Below, piece after piece: positions 18,792 to 27,418 of a DNA stretch of 64,000 nt. Each line of letters opens with the position of its first letter. Within the stretch, counting starts at the first letter, position 1. The DNA comes from Sphingobacterium sp. BN32 (lineage in GTDB: Bacteria; Bacteroidota; Bacteroidia; Sphingobacteriales; Sphingobacteriaceae), in assembly GCF_030503615.1 (NCBI RefSeq), contig NZ_CP129963.1, forward strand, positions 2,046,001 through 2,110,000, given 5' to 3'. The notes beneath the pieces were generated by a model. The model was not told the DNA's origin. It was given only the letters and a program-made list of their open reading frames with translations, and did not search any database. Position numbers and translations under genes: made by a program.

Positions 18792-18805
18792 CGCTAAACA
18801 ACGGC
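18768..18805 (-). terminator. Terminator of the 18857 gene embedded in the end of the GIY-YIG-like gene
   Basis: On the minus strand GCCGTTGTTT (18805-18796) pairs perfectly with AAACAACGGC (18783-18774) and is followed by TTTTTT. The second arm and T-run are the last codons of the 18468 gene. Confidence 0.85.
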
Positions 18806-18856
18806 CTTAACAACCTTACTCTCTAAAACTCTTTCAACCTTCAATCATACTTTTGA

Positions 18857-21800
18857 CTACCATCCTGGCGCAAAGTTTAATCCAAAGGTTCCAAATTTCG
18901 AACGTGTCGGATTATTCAACGGAATGGCATAGTAAGGTTCTAATATCATCGCTCCAAATAGATTCACACGAAGAGAAACACCAGCGCTGAACACCGGCAT
19001 ACGAATGGCAGGATCATAATAATACTTGCCCGAGTTAGGATCCTGAAGCCTGTCTTCATCCGTCTTCGACCATTTAATCGTACTACCATTTTTCCACGCC
19101 AAACCTCCATCAATAAAGAAGTTCAGATCCGAGAACAATAATCCCGAAGGAAGCACAGCAAGCTTTTCCGGTCCTGTGAATGGAAGCCTTAATTCCAGGT
19201 TCCCAACCACCATTTTGGATCCGGAAAGGTCATTAAAAGAAACCTTACTATTCGGTCCGAAACTATTGTTCTCAAAACCACGAATCAAATACGGGTATCC
19301 AATGTAGATGTTGTATAACTGATCCGCTCCATCACCTACGCGCATGTACGAATAAACACGTGCTGCCAAGGTAAATGGCTTCATGCGGTGGTATTTTCTT
19401 AAATCAATATTGATTGCAGTAAAATTGAAGGTTCCGAAGTATTGCTCCGCTCCTAACCTGTAGCGAAAACCTTGCAATGGCGCAGCAATCCCGAATACCG
19501 CATTATCTCCTACAAAGCCAGCATTCACCTGAAAAAGATTAAACGGATCTAAACGGGCTCCTAAAAGCTGGCTCGCTTCATCTGTAGGAACGCGCTCTCT
19601 ATTTGCGTAGTAAGTCCGTAAACTCTGATAATAACGATCGACACGGTATGAGTTATACGAAGCAGCGGCACCCGTTTCAAAACGATGATGCTTATTAAAT
19701 GGATAGGCAACAAAACCGTCCAACTGGGTTTGGAATGAACGCACTAAATATTGATCAAGTACAGGTTCTTCCATTCCGCTCCCAATATCACGATAGTCAT
19801 ATTGATAAAATCCAAATCGATACGGGATATGCGAAATCGAACCACCCCAATTCCAACGCGATCGTTGATTGATATAAGCTACCTGGCCACCGAAATCATA
19901 AATCTCACCATTAATATTCAATGCCGCGAAAATCTGGTTATAGCCCAAGATATCCGAAAACATCCCTTGCACACCCGACGCAATTCCCGCACCATAGCGC
20001 GAACCCACAGACATCCCCACACCGCTATTCGCCAGGTAATCTAACTTAAACTTCGGCTTATATGGAATGCTATTGATCTGCGAATCTGAAATTCTACCAT
20101 ATGCATTAAAGTTCTCTAGGTTCGTATTGACTACATTAACACCACGGGCTTGAAGCGGAGGAAGCATCGCAGCTTCGAAATCAACAGCACCCGCACTAAC
20201 AGGCTGCGCCTCAAACTCCGTTGCTTTAGCCTTATAGACGCTATAGGCATTATTCTTAAAATACGAGTAAACAATATCATCGTTCGCAGAAATGCTCATC
20301 GCCGGAGAGTATTCGGTGATACCAGAAATCCCGGTAAAGAAATCTGTCATACGTGCTACTTCCTGCGTTTCAAAGGTATAACGATACATGTTTCTATAGC
20401 CATCACTATTGGATAGGAAATAGATATCCTTTCCATCGGATGAAAAGTGAGGATTCAAGTTATTAGCACCTGGAAACACATCCAAATTTGTAATCTTCTT
20501 TGTCGCAACCTCAACGAACGCCAAGTTCATCGGAATATCCACTGTACGGGAATCCGAACTTAAAGCCACGCGGTCTGTACTGAACACGATATATTTTCCA
20601 TCACGCGAGAAACTCGGTTGAAAGTCGGAAAATTTATCATTCATCAACTGCTCAACTTTTTTCGTCTGTAGATTATAAAGGTAAATATCAGAATGGCCGT
20701 TTGCTAAACCGGAGAAAGCAACATGTACGCCATCCGGTGACCAAGTAATATTCGTGAATTCCGAAATCTCGCCCATCGCCTCAACCGAGACGGACTTCCC
20801 GGTCTCCACATCAACGACCATCAATTTATTCTTACCCTCGCTAAAAACCGAGAAAGCAAACTTCTTGCTATCAGGCGAGAAAGTTCCGGCGGATTCTAAG
20901 AAGCTAAATTCATCAATATCTTTATTGGTAAGCCGGCTGCCGAGCTTTCGAATAATCTTCCCGGTCTCCGCATCTGCCAAAAATAAATCTATGCTGAATA
21001 AATCAAGCTCCGATAAGAAGGCTACATATTTACCGTTTGGCGATATCGCCGGCGAAACGTTCATTCGATCAGCATTCTTCGTGGTCAATAAAGCTTGACC
21101 GATCGGTCTTGATGTCGTATCCTTACCAGAGTTTCGGTAAGTGTTCTCCATACTGTTTTTCCACAAAGTAGACATCGTTTGCGCATCATATCCAAAAACA
21201 CGACGTATACCATGCTCATAACCATACTTCGCCGTTTCTATAAACAACGGCATAATTACCGTATCCCCGTAGGTAGACCCGATGTAGGACCAAAAGGCCT
21301 GTCCATAGCGATATGGAAAATAACGGTTCATCTGCTGTGTCATCTGCCCTAATGAAGGCAGATCGTTTCTAGCATAGGCATCGCGCATCCACATGGAAGT
21401 AAATGCGTCTTTTTTTCCGATGGAAAAATACTCCGCCATCCCCTCTACCATCCATAAAGGAATATTTGCCACATTCTCCAGGCGCGTTGAATCTCCGCCC
21501 TCGATCAATACACGATATTGAAATGCATGCACCATCTCGTGACCCAATACGTGACGTGTTTGCTGATTGATCTGCATAATTGGCATCACCACACGTTGCT
21601 TAAAAGCTTCCGTCACACCGCCCGTCCCTACGCTGATCTCACCGCTAATCGCAGTGGTCTGTTGAAACTCCGGATGATTGTTGTAGAATATGATAGGGTT
21701 CTTTCTGAAGAAAGTATCTTGGAATACCTGTTGATGTAACTCATACCAAACTTCACTTTCCTTAGCCAACCAATTCATCATCGAATCGTTCTTCAAGTAG

Positions 21801-21973
21801 TAGTATAAGTTAAAGTGCGGTGTTTCATACACCTTGAAATCCAATTTCTTATAGCGCATTTTGTTCTGCCCAAAATATTGCGCATTCACCATCTGAGGAA
21901 ACATTCCTAAAAACAGTAAAAAGCATATTGCAGCAGCAAATAGCTTCGATAAGCGTGTTTGGTTAAATTTCAT
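18857..21973 (-). CDS. Zinc-protease-like / TolB propeller / BamA-like barrel fusion
   Basis: The product has 1038 residues and a signal peptide ending MVNAQ. Residues ~40-280 form a peptidase-MA-like domain: HExxH at 145-149 (GHEMVHAFQY) and a likely third zinc ligand Glu177 in WMVEGMAEYFS. Residues ~300-620 form a WD40/TolB-type propeller with repeated PDGK/SPDG turns (ISPNGKYVAFLS, FSPDSKKFAFSV, WSPDGVHVAFSG, FSRDGKYIVFST, FSSDGKDIYFLS). Residues ~650-1038 look like a surface-antigen (BamA/D15) barrel ending in the aromatic residue W. It is therefore probably an outer-membrane protein with a periplasmic protease and propeller. Similar proteins are often labelled TolB-like; the substrate is unknown. 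Confidence 0.8.
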   Translation of the reverse strand: MKFNQTRLSKLFAAAICFLLFLGMFPQMVNAQYFGQNKMRYKKLDFKVYETPHFNLYYYLKNDSMMNWLAKESEVWYELHQQVFQDTFFRKNPIIFYNNHPEFQQTTAISGEISVGTGGVTEAFKQRVVMPIMQINQQTRHVLGHEMVHAFQYRVLIEGGDSTRLENVANIPLWMVEGMAEYFSIGKKDAFTSMWMRDAYARNDLPSLGQMTQQMNRYFPYRYGQAFWSYIGSTYGDTVIMPLFIETAKYGYEHGIRRVFGYDAQTMSTLWKNSMENTYRNSGKDTTSRPIGQALLTTKNADRMNVSPAISPNGKYVAFLSELDLFSIDLFLADAETGKIIRKLGSRLTNKDIDEFSFLESAGTFSPDSKKFAFSVFSEGKNKLMVVDVETGKSVSVEAMGEISEFTNITWSPDGVHVAFSGLANGHSDIYLYNLQTKKVEQLMNDKFSDFQPSFSRDGKYIVFSTDRVALSSDSRTVDIPMNLAFVEVATKKITNLDVFPGANNLNPHFSSDGKDIYFLSNSDGYRNMYRYTFETQEVARMTDFFTGISGITEYSPAMSISANDDIVYSYFKNNAYSVYKAKATEFEAQPVSAGAVDFEAAMLPPLQARGVNVVNTNLENFNAYGRISDSQINSIPYKPKFKLDYLANSGVGMSVGSRYGAGIASGVQGMFSDILGYNQIFAALNINGEIYDFGGQVAYINQRSRWNWGGSISHIPYRFGFYQYDYRDIGSGMEEPVLDQYLVRSFQTQLDGFVAYPFNKHHRFETGAAASYNSYRVDRYYQSLRTYYANRERVPTDEASQLLGARLDPFNLFQVNAGFVGDNAVFGIAAPLQGFRYRLGAEQYFGTFNFTAINIDLRKYHRMKPFTLAARVYSYMRVGDGADQLYNIYIGYPYLIRGFENNSFGPNSKVSFNDLSGSKMVVGNLELRLPFTGPEKLAVLPSGLLFSDLNFFIDGGLAWKNGSTIKWSKTDEDRLQDPNSGKYYYDPAIRMPVFSAGVSLRVNLFGAMILEPYYAIPLNNPTRSKFGTFGLNFAPGW

Positions 21974-22022
21974 AGACTAAGAATCAGTATATAAAAGTAA
22001 GTATTTCAGCCAGTATTTTCAA

Positions 22023-24347
22023 TTACTCTTGCCCTTGCTGTTCGCCCTCAATCTCCTGCAGGATCTCCGGCAAAGTCAGCGCCGGCACTTCCGTTTCCCC
22101 TTCTACAGCACCTGAATCCTGCGTATCGCGTGTCGAGCGAACGCGAGGTCCCGGACAATTATAGGTCTTTTTAATCTCAACTGTTGGTTCCGGGAACTTC
22201 CCAGTTGTAATGCCCAATTCCGGACGTTTATAAAGTTCTTCCAAGTAGACTGCGAAGATCGGCAAAGCAGTTTTCGAGCCTTCTCCCGTCGCTGAACTAT
22301 TGAAATGTATGCTCTGTTCATCACAGCCAACCCAAACACCAGTCACCAAATCCTTTGTTACGCCCATGTACCAGCCATCCACGTAATCGGAAGAAGTTCC
22401 AGTCTTTCCACCTATCTCGTTCTCGTTATCGAACAAATCCCATTCCCATAGCGCCTGCGAAGTACCGCCAGACTCTTCGATCGTACCACGAAGCATATAA
22501 CCCATTAGCCAGGCATTCTCCGGACTAATAACCTGCTTCTGCTCGGATTTAAACTCAGCTAATACCTTCCCATCTTTATCTTCGATGCGCTTCACCAAAA
22601 TAGGCTCCGTCTTTTTACCAGCATTCATAAACGTGCTATATGCACGAACCATCTCAAAAACAGAAACCTCATTCGACCCCAATCCTACAGAAGGAACAGA
22701 TTCTAGTTTGCTGTCAATTCCACAGGTATGTGCCATCTTGACGACATTGTCCCAACCCACTTCTTCTGTTATCTGAGCGGTTACTGAATTTAATGAACGA
22801 GCTAAAGCATGTCTTAGCGACAGTTCACTGTAAGAAAAACTCCAATCGGCATTTTTAGGCTCCCAAATCTCGTTCTCGCCTTTGTTATTAACAAATTCTA
22901 TCTTAACCGGTTTGTCGGTATATTTATCGCAAGGCGTTTTCCCAGCTTCTAGTGCGGTAACATAGGCAAACGGCTTGAATGTTGATCCCGGTTGACGCTT
23001 GGCCTGGTTGACATGATCGAACTTATAGAAATCATGATTGATACCGCCCACCCAAACTTTGATCTCACCGGAATACGGATTCATAGACATCATGCCTGTA
23101 TTCAACATGGAGATATAATGTTTTAAGGAATCCATTGACGAATATTCTACCTTTTCCATACCATCCCAGGTAAATACTTCCATCTCCTTTTTCCTATTCA
23201 GCTCCTCGAATACCTTCGCCTCATCCTGATATTTCTCTTTTAGATACGCAAAAGCCGGTAATTTCCGCGCCTGATCTTCCAAGAAATTCGGAATTACATT
23301 TCCCTCCTTATCGCGCCAGGGTTCTTGACCAGACCATATATTGTCTAGCCTACGCTGCAAATCCTTCATTTTTAAGGCAACAGCATCTTCGGCAACCTTT
23401 TGCATACGCGAATCAATCGTCGTATAGATCTTTAAACCCGAAGTATAAATATCAACTTCGTTCTCTTCAGCCCATTTTTCCAACCACTTCTCAACGGCGG
23501 TACGCAAATACGAATCGTTCGAGTTGCGAACTTCTTGATTATTCAAATTCAACCCCAGAGAGTCCTTCGACAAAGTCTTTACCTCCTCCGGCTTCAAAAA
23601 GCCCTCTTTCTGCATCTGCCCCAACACGACGTTTCGACGAGTTAATGCATTTTTAGGGTTGCGAATAGGGTTGTATAGGGTTGTTCCTTTCAACATTCCG
23701 ATGAGCACGGCAGCTTCATTGACAGACACCTCCGACGGCAACTTATCAAAATAGCGCACCGACGCCGACTTGATGCCGTAAGCGTTATTGCTAAATGAAA
23801 CGGTATTCAGATACATCGTAATGATCTCTTGTTTGCTGTACTTATTCTCGAGCTTGAATGCCGTCATCCATTCTTTGTACTTCGTCACGATAATTCCCAC
23901 GCCAGGAATCTTACCGAGTAAGCCTTGTGAATCTTTATATCGAGTTCGGTATAGGTTTTTCGCCAACTGCTGGGTAATGGTACTTGCTCCACGATCGCTT
24001 CCTCCTACCGTAGACAATACGCCGCCGAATAAGCCAATAACATCCACGCCATTATGCTTATAAAAACGCACATCCTCTGTCGCAATTAATGCGTTAATGA
24101 TATTGGGAGAAATACTATCGAAAGGAACCGGATCGCGATCTTGTTTGTAATAGCGACCAATTAAAACGGAGTCTGCAGTATAGAGTTCTGAGGATACATT
24201 TAAGCTGGGCAACAAAATCTCTTTCTTCGTGGGACATGCTCCAAACAGGCCTAGAAAGTTGATTTGTACCGCGCAAGTAAATAAAATAACAAAATAGATA
24301 ATTATCAGTGCGATACGCAAGAATTTGTTTTTAACCCGTCTAAACAT
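22023..24347 (-). CDS. Class A penicillin-binding protein (PBP1a-like)
   Basis: The product has 774 residues with one N-terminal membrane anchor (IALIIIYFVILFTCAVQI). The GT51 glycosyltransferase domain carries ATEDVRFYKHNGVD and RGASTITQQLAKNLYRTR. The transpeptidase domain carries the SxxK serine in PGSTFKPFAY, SLN of the SxN motif, and KTGTSSDYVDGW. It polymerises and cross-links peptidoglycan. The tail after KTGT includes a short low-complexity stretch ending EGEQQGQE. It lies 49 bp upstream of the protease/barrel fusion on the same strand, so the two may be co-transcribed. Confidence 0.95.
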   Translation of the reverse strand: MFRRVKNKFLRIALIIIYFVILFTCAVQINFLGLFGACPTKKEILLPSLNVSSELYTADSVLIGRYYKQDRDPVPFDSISPNIINALIATEDVRFYKHNGVDVIGLFGGVLSTVGGSDRGASTITQQLAKNLYRTRYKDSQGLLGKIPGVGIIVTKYKEWMTAFKLENKYSKQEIITMYLNTVSFSNNAYGIKSASVRYFDKLPSEVSVNEAAVLIGMLKGTTLYNPIRNPKNALTRRNVVLGQMQKEGFLKPEEVKTLSKDSLGLNLNNQEVRNSNDSYLRTAVEKWLEKWAEENEVDIYTSGLKIYTTIDSRMQKVAEDAVALKMKDLQRRLDNIWSGQEPWRDKEGNVIPNFLEDQARKLPAFAYLKEKYQDEAKVFEELNRKKEMEVFTWDGMEKVEYSSMDSLKHYISMLNTGMMSMNPYSGEIKVWVGGINHDFYKFDHVNQAKRQPGSTFKPFAYVTALEAGKTPCDKYTDKPVKIEFVNNKGENEIWEPKNADWSFSYSELSLRHALARSLNSVTAQITEEVGWDNVVKMAHTCGIDSKLESVPSVGLGSNEVSVFEMVRAYSTFMNAGKKTEPILVKRIEDKDGKVLAEFKSEQKQVISPENAWLMGYMLRGTIEESGGTSQALWEWDLFDNENEIGGKTGTSSDYVDGWYMGVTKDLVTGVWVGCDEQSIHFNSSATGEGSKTALPIFAVYLEELYKRPELGITTGKFPEPTVEIKKTYNCPGPRVRSTRDTQDSGAVEGETEVPALTLPEILQEIEGEQQGQE

Positions 24348-24575
24348 GAGGTAAATATGAGCAAAACTTTGGAAAAAACTGTATTAAAACGCCTAAAAAT
24401 GTACTTAGGTTTAAAAATTAACGAATTTTAACAGTTCGTGTTTTGAAGTACATTTCTCCTTGTGAATGAACAAGTATTGCCACAAAAATTATACCTAAAC
24501 CCAATTCCCTAAAATAATATATTGATCTCCATTAAATAATATTCGCTATTTTTACCATGATTTATAATCGGGGAC

Positions 24576-26039
24576 ATGTTAAAACAAACGTTACAGCAGA
24601 AATTATTACAAAAATTATCGCCTCAGCAGATTCAATTTATCAAACTTCTTCAGGTGCCTACGGTATCGCTTGATGCTCGTATTAAAGAAGAATTAGAAGA
24701 GAATCCTGCGCTTGAAGACGGCAGTTTGGCCAATATGAATGAGCCTGTCGAGGAATATCCAGACAAGGATCCTGACGATGATTTTAACGCAGAAGATAGC
24801 AGCTACGAAGATGAATTTTCCGTAGATGAATACATACAAGAAGATGATTATAAGGACTATGGCGGCGGCTACGATTCGGATGACGATGATAATAAGAAAG
24901 AAATGCCTATCGCTATCCAAGATTCATTCTTCGAAAATTTACAGAACCAGCTTGATTTATTAGCCCTTTCCAATAAAGATTACTTAATCGGTCAACAAAT
25001 CATCGGCAGCTTAGACGACGATGGTTATTTACGTCGCCCTATCCCCTCATTGATTGACGATTTAGCATTCTCGCAGAACGTTATCGTTGAAGAAAAGGAT
25101 GTGGAAGAAATGCTGCGTATTATTCAGGAGTTTGACCCAGCGGGCATTGGGGCGCGCAGCTTACAAGAGTGTTTAGCAATACAATTACGCAAAAAAGATC
25201 AGGAGAACCCGATTATACAAAAGGCCATGCAGGTGGTGGAAAACTATTTGGAAGAATTTACGAAAAAGCATTACGACAAAATCGAAAAGCAGTTAGGCGT
25301 AAATTCGGAAGAGCTGCGAGACATTGTCAATGAAATTCTTAAACTGAACCCCAAACCGGGAGATTCGGGAGCAGCAGCAGGAAAACAACTTCATATCATC
25401 CCCGACTTCCATATCAGCAATAACGACGGTGTGCTACACCTAACGCTTAACGGCAGAAATGCTCCTGAGCTACGCGTATCCCGCTCCTACCAGGAGATGT
25501 TTGAACATTATGAGAAAGCGGAAAAGAACGATAAGAAGATGCGCGAAGCGGTACAGTTTGTAAAACAGAAACTCGACTCCGCAAAGTGGTTCATCGATGC
25601 CATCAAACAAAGACAACAGACACTCCTAAAGACCATGAACGCCATCATGGAATATCAATACGAGTATTTCCTAACCGGAGATGACCGCATGCTTAAACCT
25701 ATGATCTTAAAAGACATAGCTGACCGCATTGAAATGGATATTTCAACTGTATCCCGCGTCGCAAACTCCAAATACGTACAAACGGAATTCGGCACGTTCT
25801 TGCTTAAGTCTTTCTTCTCGGAAGCTATACAAACAGAATCTGGCGAGGAAGTATCCAATAAAGAAGTAAAGAAAATCCTTGAAGAATGCATCGCCAACGA
25901 AGACAAACGCAAACCACTTGCCGACGAAAAACTTACTGAAATCCTAAAAGAAAAAGGTTACTCCATCGCTCGTAGAACGGTCGCAAAATACCGCGAAGCC
26001 ATGAATATTCCGGTAGCGAGGTTGAGGAAGGAACTTTAG
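24576..26039 (+). CDS. rpoN: RNA polymerase sigma-54 factor
   Basis: The product has 487 residues. The Q-rich region I (LKQTLQQKLLQKLSPQQIQFIKLLQ) is followed by a strongly acidic region II (~residues 45-105), the core-binding domain (DPAGIGARSLQECLAIQL), the central domain with DISTVSRVANSKYVQT, and the RpoN box ARRTVAKYREAMNIP at the C-terminus. It directs RNA polymerase to -24/-12 promoters with enhancer-binding proteins, none of which is encoded here. It is divergent from the PBP gene, and its TAG stop lies at the edge of a composite repeat. Confidence 0.97.
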   Translation: MLKQTLQQKLLQKLSPQQIQFIKLLQVPTVSLDARIKEELEENPALEDGSLANMNEPVEEYPDKDPDDDFNAEDSSYEDEFSVDEYIQEDDYKDYGGGYDSDDDDNKKEMPIAIQDSFFENLQNQLDLLALSNKDYLIGQQIIGSLDDDGYLRRPIPSLIDDLAFSQNVIVEEKDVEEMLRIIQEFDPAGIGARSLQECLAIQLRKKDQENPIIQKAMQVVENYLEEFTKKHYDKIEKQLGVNSEELRDIVNEILKLNPKPGDSGAAAGKQLHIIPDFHISNNDGVLHLTLNGRNAPELRVSRSYQEMFEHYEKAEKNDKKMREAVQFVKQKLDSAKWFIDAIKQRQQTLLKTMNAIMEYQYEYFLTGDDRMLKPMILKDIADRIEMDISTVSRVANSKYVQTEFGTFLLKSFFSEAIQTESGEEVSNKEVKKILEECIANEDKRKPLADEKLTEILKEKGYSIARRTVAKYREAMNIPVARLRKEL

Positions 26040-26135
26040 GTAGTGATTAGTATTTAGTAGTTAGTACTTAGTATTTAGACCTAGGGCGGCTATAGATTTT
26101 GGACATTAGACGTTAGATATTAGATTTTAGAGCAG

Positions 26136-26161
26136 GGCGCCGATTAGGCGCCTTTATTTTT
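26136..26161 (+). terminator. Likely rpoN terminator inside repeat unit 1
   Basis: GGCGCC-gatta-GGCGCC is a 6-bp G+C hairpin followed by TTTATTTTT, about 100 bp after the rpoN stop. Confidence 0.7.
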
Positions 26162-26218
26162 GGTTGATTGTTTTTGAAGAGACAGGAGATATTTTTTTCA
26201 GTTGTTTTGACACTATGG

Positions 26219-26305
26219 TTTGTCTTGAAACAGGAAAGGAAGGATGCAAGGATAGACCAGGATCCTGTCAATCCTTAAATCCTTGCTTTCCTGGTTCAAG
26301 ACAAA
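26219..26305. repeat. 87-bp palindromic element (TTGAACCAGGAAAGG type), copy 1
   Basis: TTTGTCTTGAA..CAGGAAAG..AAGGAT..AAGGAT leads to a centre AGGATCCT, with the mirrored arm ATCCTTAAATCCTTGCTTTCCTGGTTCAAGACAAA split here for length. Copies recur at 27211-27286 and 53975-54060. Confidence 0.85.
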
Positions 26306-26430
26306 AATCTAATGCCGCCCTAGGTCTTTATATTAACTACTAAGTACTAAGTACTGAAGACTAAATACTAGAGACTAAATACTAAAGACTAACTACTATC
26401 ACCCAACAGCAACTCAACCCTTCGTCGACT

Positions 26431-26496
26431 CAAACCCAATGCAAACCCAATGCAAACCCAATACATACCCAATTCAAACCCAATGTAAACCCATTG
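26431..26496. repeat. Six tandem copies of an 11-bp unit CAAACCCAATG
   Basis: Exactly 66 bp form six 11-bp units. Three match CAAACCCAATG exactly or at the last base and the others differ by one or two bases (CATACCCAATT, TAAACCCATTG). Related units occur near 5000 and, inverted, at 53755-53795. Confidence 0.9.
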
Positions 26497-26655
26497 TTTA
26501 ACCCTTTATCAACCCAATCATAACCGCTCCAAAAGGGCGCTTATTAGGTTATAAAAAGCTTTTGATAAAAGCCATATATCTACTAGTATCATTTGAAGCA
26601 TCTTGCCTCTCCCTACATGCTTCAGATCATCCTGAAAAATATTTTTTTTGAAAAA

Positions 26656-26688
26656 TTTGGAATTTTAAAATAATATCTACTAAATTTG
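26656..26688 (+). promoter_or_regulatory. Promoter TTTG-N21-TAAATTTG before the structured RNA
   Basis: A -33 TTTG (26656-26659) is followed after 21 bp by TAAATTTG (26681-26688), matching TAnnTTTG. The expected start, near 26693-26695, coincides with the first base of the outer stem of the predicted RNA structure. Confidence 0.65.
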
Positions 26689-26692
26689 TAGA

Positions 26693-26806
26693 GTATTCAG
26701 AATTGCCATAGCAATACCAACCGAGTGAAGACACCGCGGTGGTAAAACAATACGGGTATCATGCCAAAATAAACGCAATAGCTTTATTTCACCCTTTCTG
26801 AATGCA
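26693..26806 (+). ncRNA. Candidate structured RNA or 5' leader (~110 nt), unidentified family
   Basis: A perfect 8-bp outer stem ATTCAGAA (26695-26702) / TTCTGAAT (26796-26803) closes a multi-branched fold. Inside are TTGC-cata-GCAA (26703-26714), TACC/GGTA (26715-26718 with 26755-26758) enclosing a CAC-CGCG-GTG hairpin (26732-26741), and AAATAAA/TTTATTT (26767-26773 with 26783-26789). The promoter start matches the 5' end of the outer stem. The 85-aa gene begins 33 bp downstream, so it is either a regulatory leader of that gene or a separate small RNA. I do not recognise it as a known class, and no covariation can be shown from one sequence. Confidence 0.5.
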
Positions 26807-26838
26807 ATTATGGTTAAACCCTTTTAATTCTTAATTGT

Positions 26839-27096
26839 ATGTCAAACACAAAACCATTACAACAGCACCTTGAAGAGCAGTTTAAGAACTACTCCACTCA
26901 AGAACTTGTCATTCTCAACAACGACATCGTAAAAACAAATTGGGGAACAAGTAAATCTGCATTTCGCACTGCCTTATTATCTGCATTATCAAAAAGAGGA
27001 ATTGATCTTTCGGCAATTATCTCGAAGGAAGATGGAATCACACTGATACAACGAGTAGCAGTACGCTTGGAAGCGAATAGACTGGTTGCAATCTAA
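26839..27096 (+). CDS. Orphan small protein of 85 aa between two inverted repeat units
   Basis: A soluble, mostly helical protein with no signal peptide or membrane segment. It starts with ATG, contains the helical stretch LQQHLEEQFKNYSTQELVILNNDIV, a central basic/serine patch (GTSKSAFRTALLSALSKRGID) and ends LEANRLVAI. I do not recognise a family. It has its own promoter and a structured leader, and its stop codon abuts repeat unit 2 by a single base pair or less. The coherent amino-acid pattern and the leader argue that it is real; the repeat setting leaves some doubt. Confidence 0.6.
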   Translation: MSNTKPLQQHLEEQFKNYSTQELVILNNDIVKTNWGTSKSAFRTALLSALSKRGIDLSAIISKEDGITLIQRVAVRLEANRLVAI

Positions 27097-27210
27097 TAGT
27101 AGTTAGTATTTAGTAGTTAGTAGTTAGTATTTAGACCTAGGGCGGGAATAGATGTTTTACGTTAGAGATTTGGTTTTGTCTTTCAGCTAGAAAATGAAAT
27201 GACAGGTTGG

Positions 27211-27286
27211 CTTGAACCAGGAAAGGAAAGATAAAAGGATATACAGGATCCTGCTAATCCTTAAATCCTTCCTTTCTTGGTTCAAA
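27211..27286. repeat. Palindromic element, copy 2
   Basis: CTTGAACCAGGAAAGGA..AGGAT..AGGATCCT..ATCCTTAAATCCTT..TTGGTTCAA. This is the same palindrome with AGGATCCT at its centre as in copy 1. Confidence 0.85.
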
Positions 27287-27340
27287 ACAAACTTTCCTGA
27301 TTCAAGACAAACTCTCTCTTCCTGTTCAAAAACAAACCAG

Positions 27341-27367
27341 CAAAAAGAAAGGCGCCTAATCGGCGCG
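27341..27367 (-). terminator. Likely terminator for the DUF2891 gene inside repeat unit 2
   Basis: On the minus strand GCGCC-gatta-GGCGC is followed by CTTTCTTTTTG. It is the mirror image of the rpoN-side terminator and lies ~107 bp after the DUF2891 stop. Confidence 0.6.
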
Positions 27368-27418
27368 CTGCTCTAATTTCTAACATCTAATACATCACTC
27401 CTATTCCCGCCCAAGGTC

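Larger units (their letters stand above)
26037..26397. repeat. Composite repeat unit 1 (left arm of an inverted pair)
   Basis: Modules in order are: heptamers of the type TTAGTAN (26041-26078), GACCTAGGGCGGC, heptamers TTAGANN (26104-26132), GGCGCC-gatta-GGCGCC, a long palindrome (26219-26305), then GCCGCCCTAGGTC and heptamers in reverse complement to ~26397. The outer ~130 bp reappear, inverted, at the right end of unit 2 (27344-27475), and the inner edge reappears inverted at 27097-27170. The unit begins at the rpoN stop codon. Confidence 0.85.
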
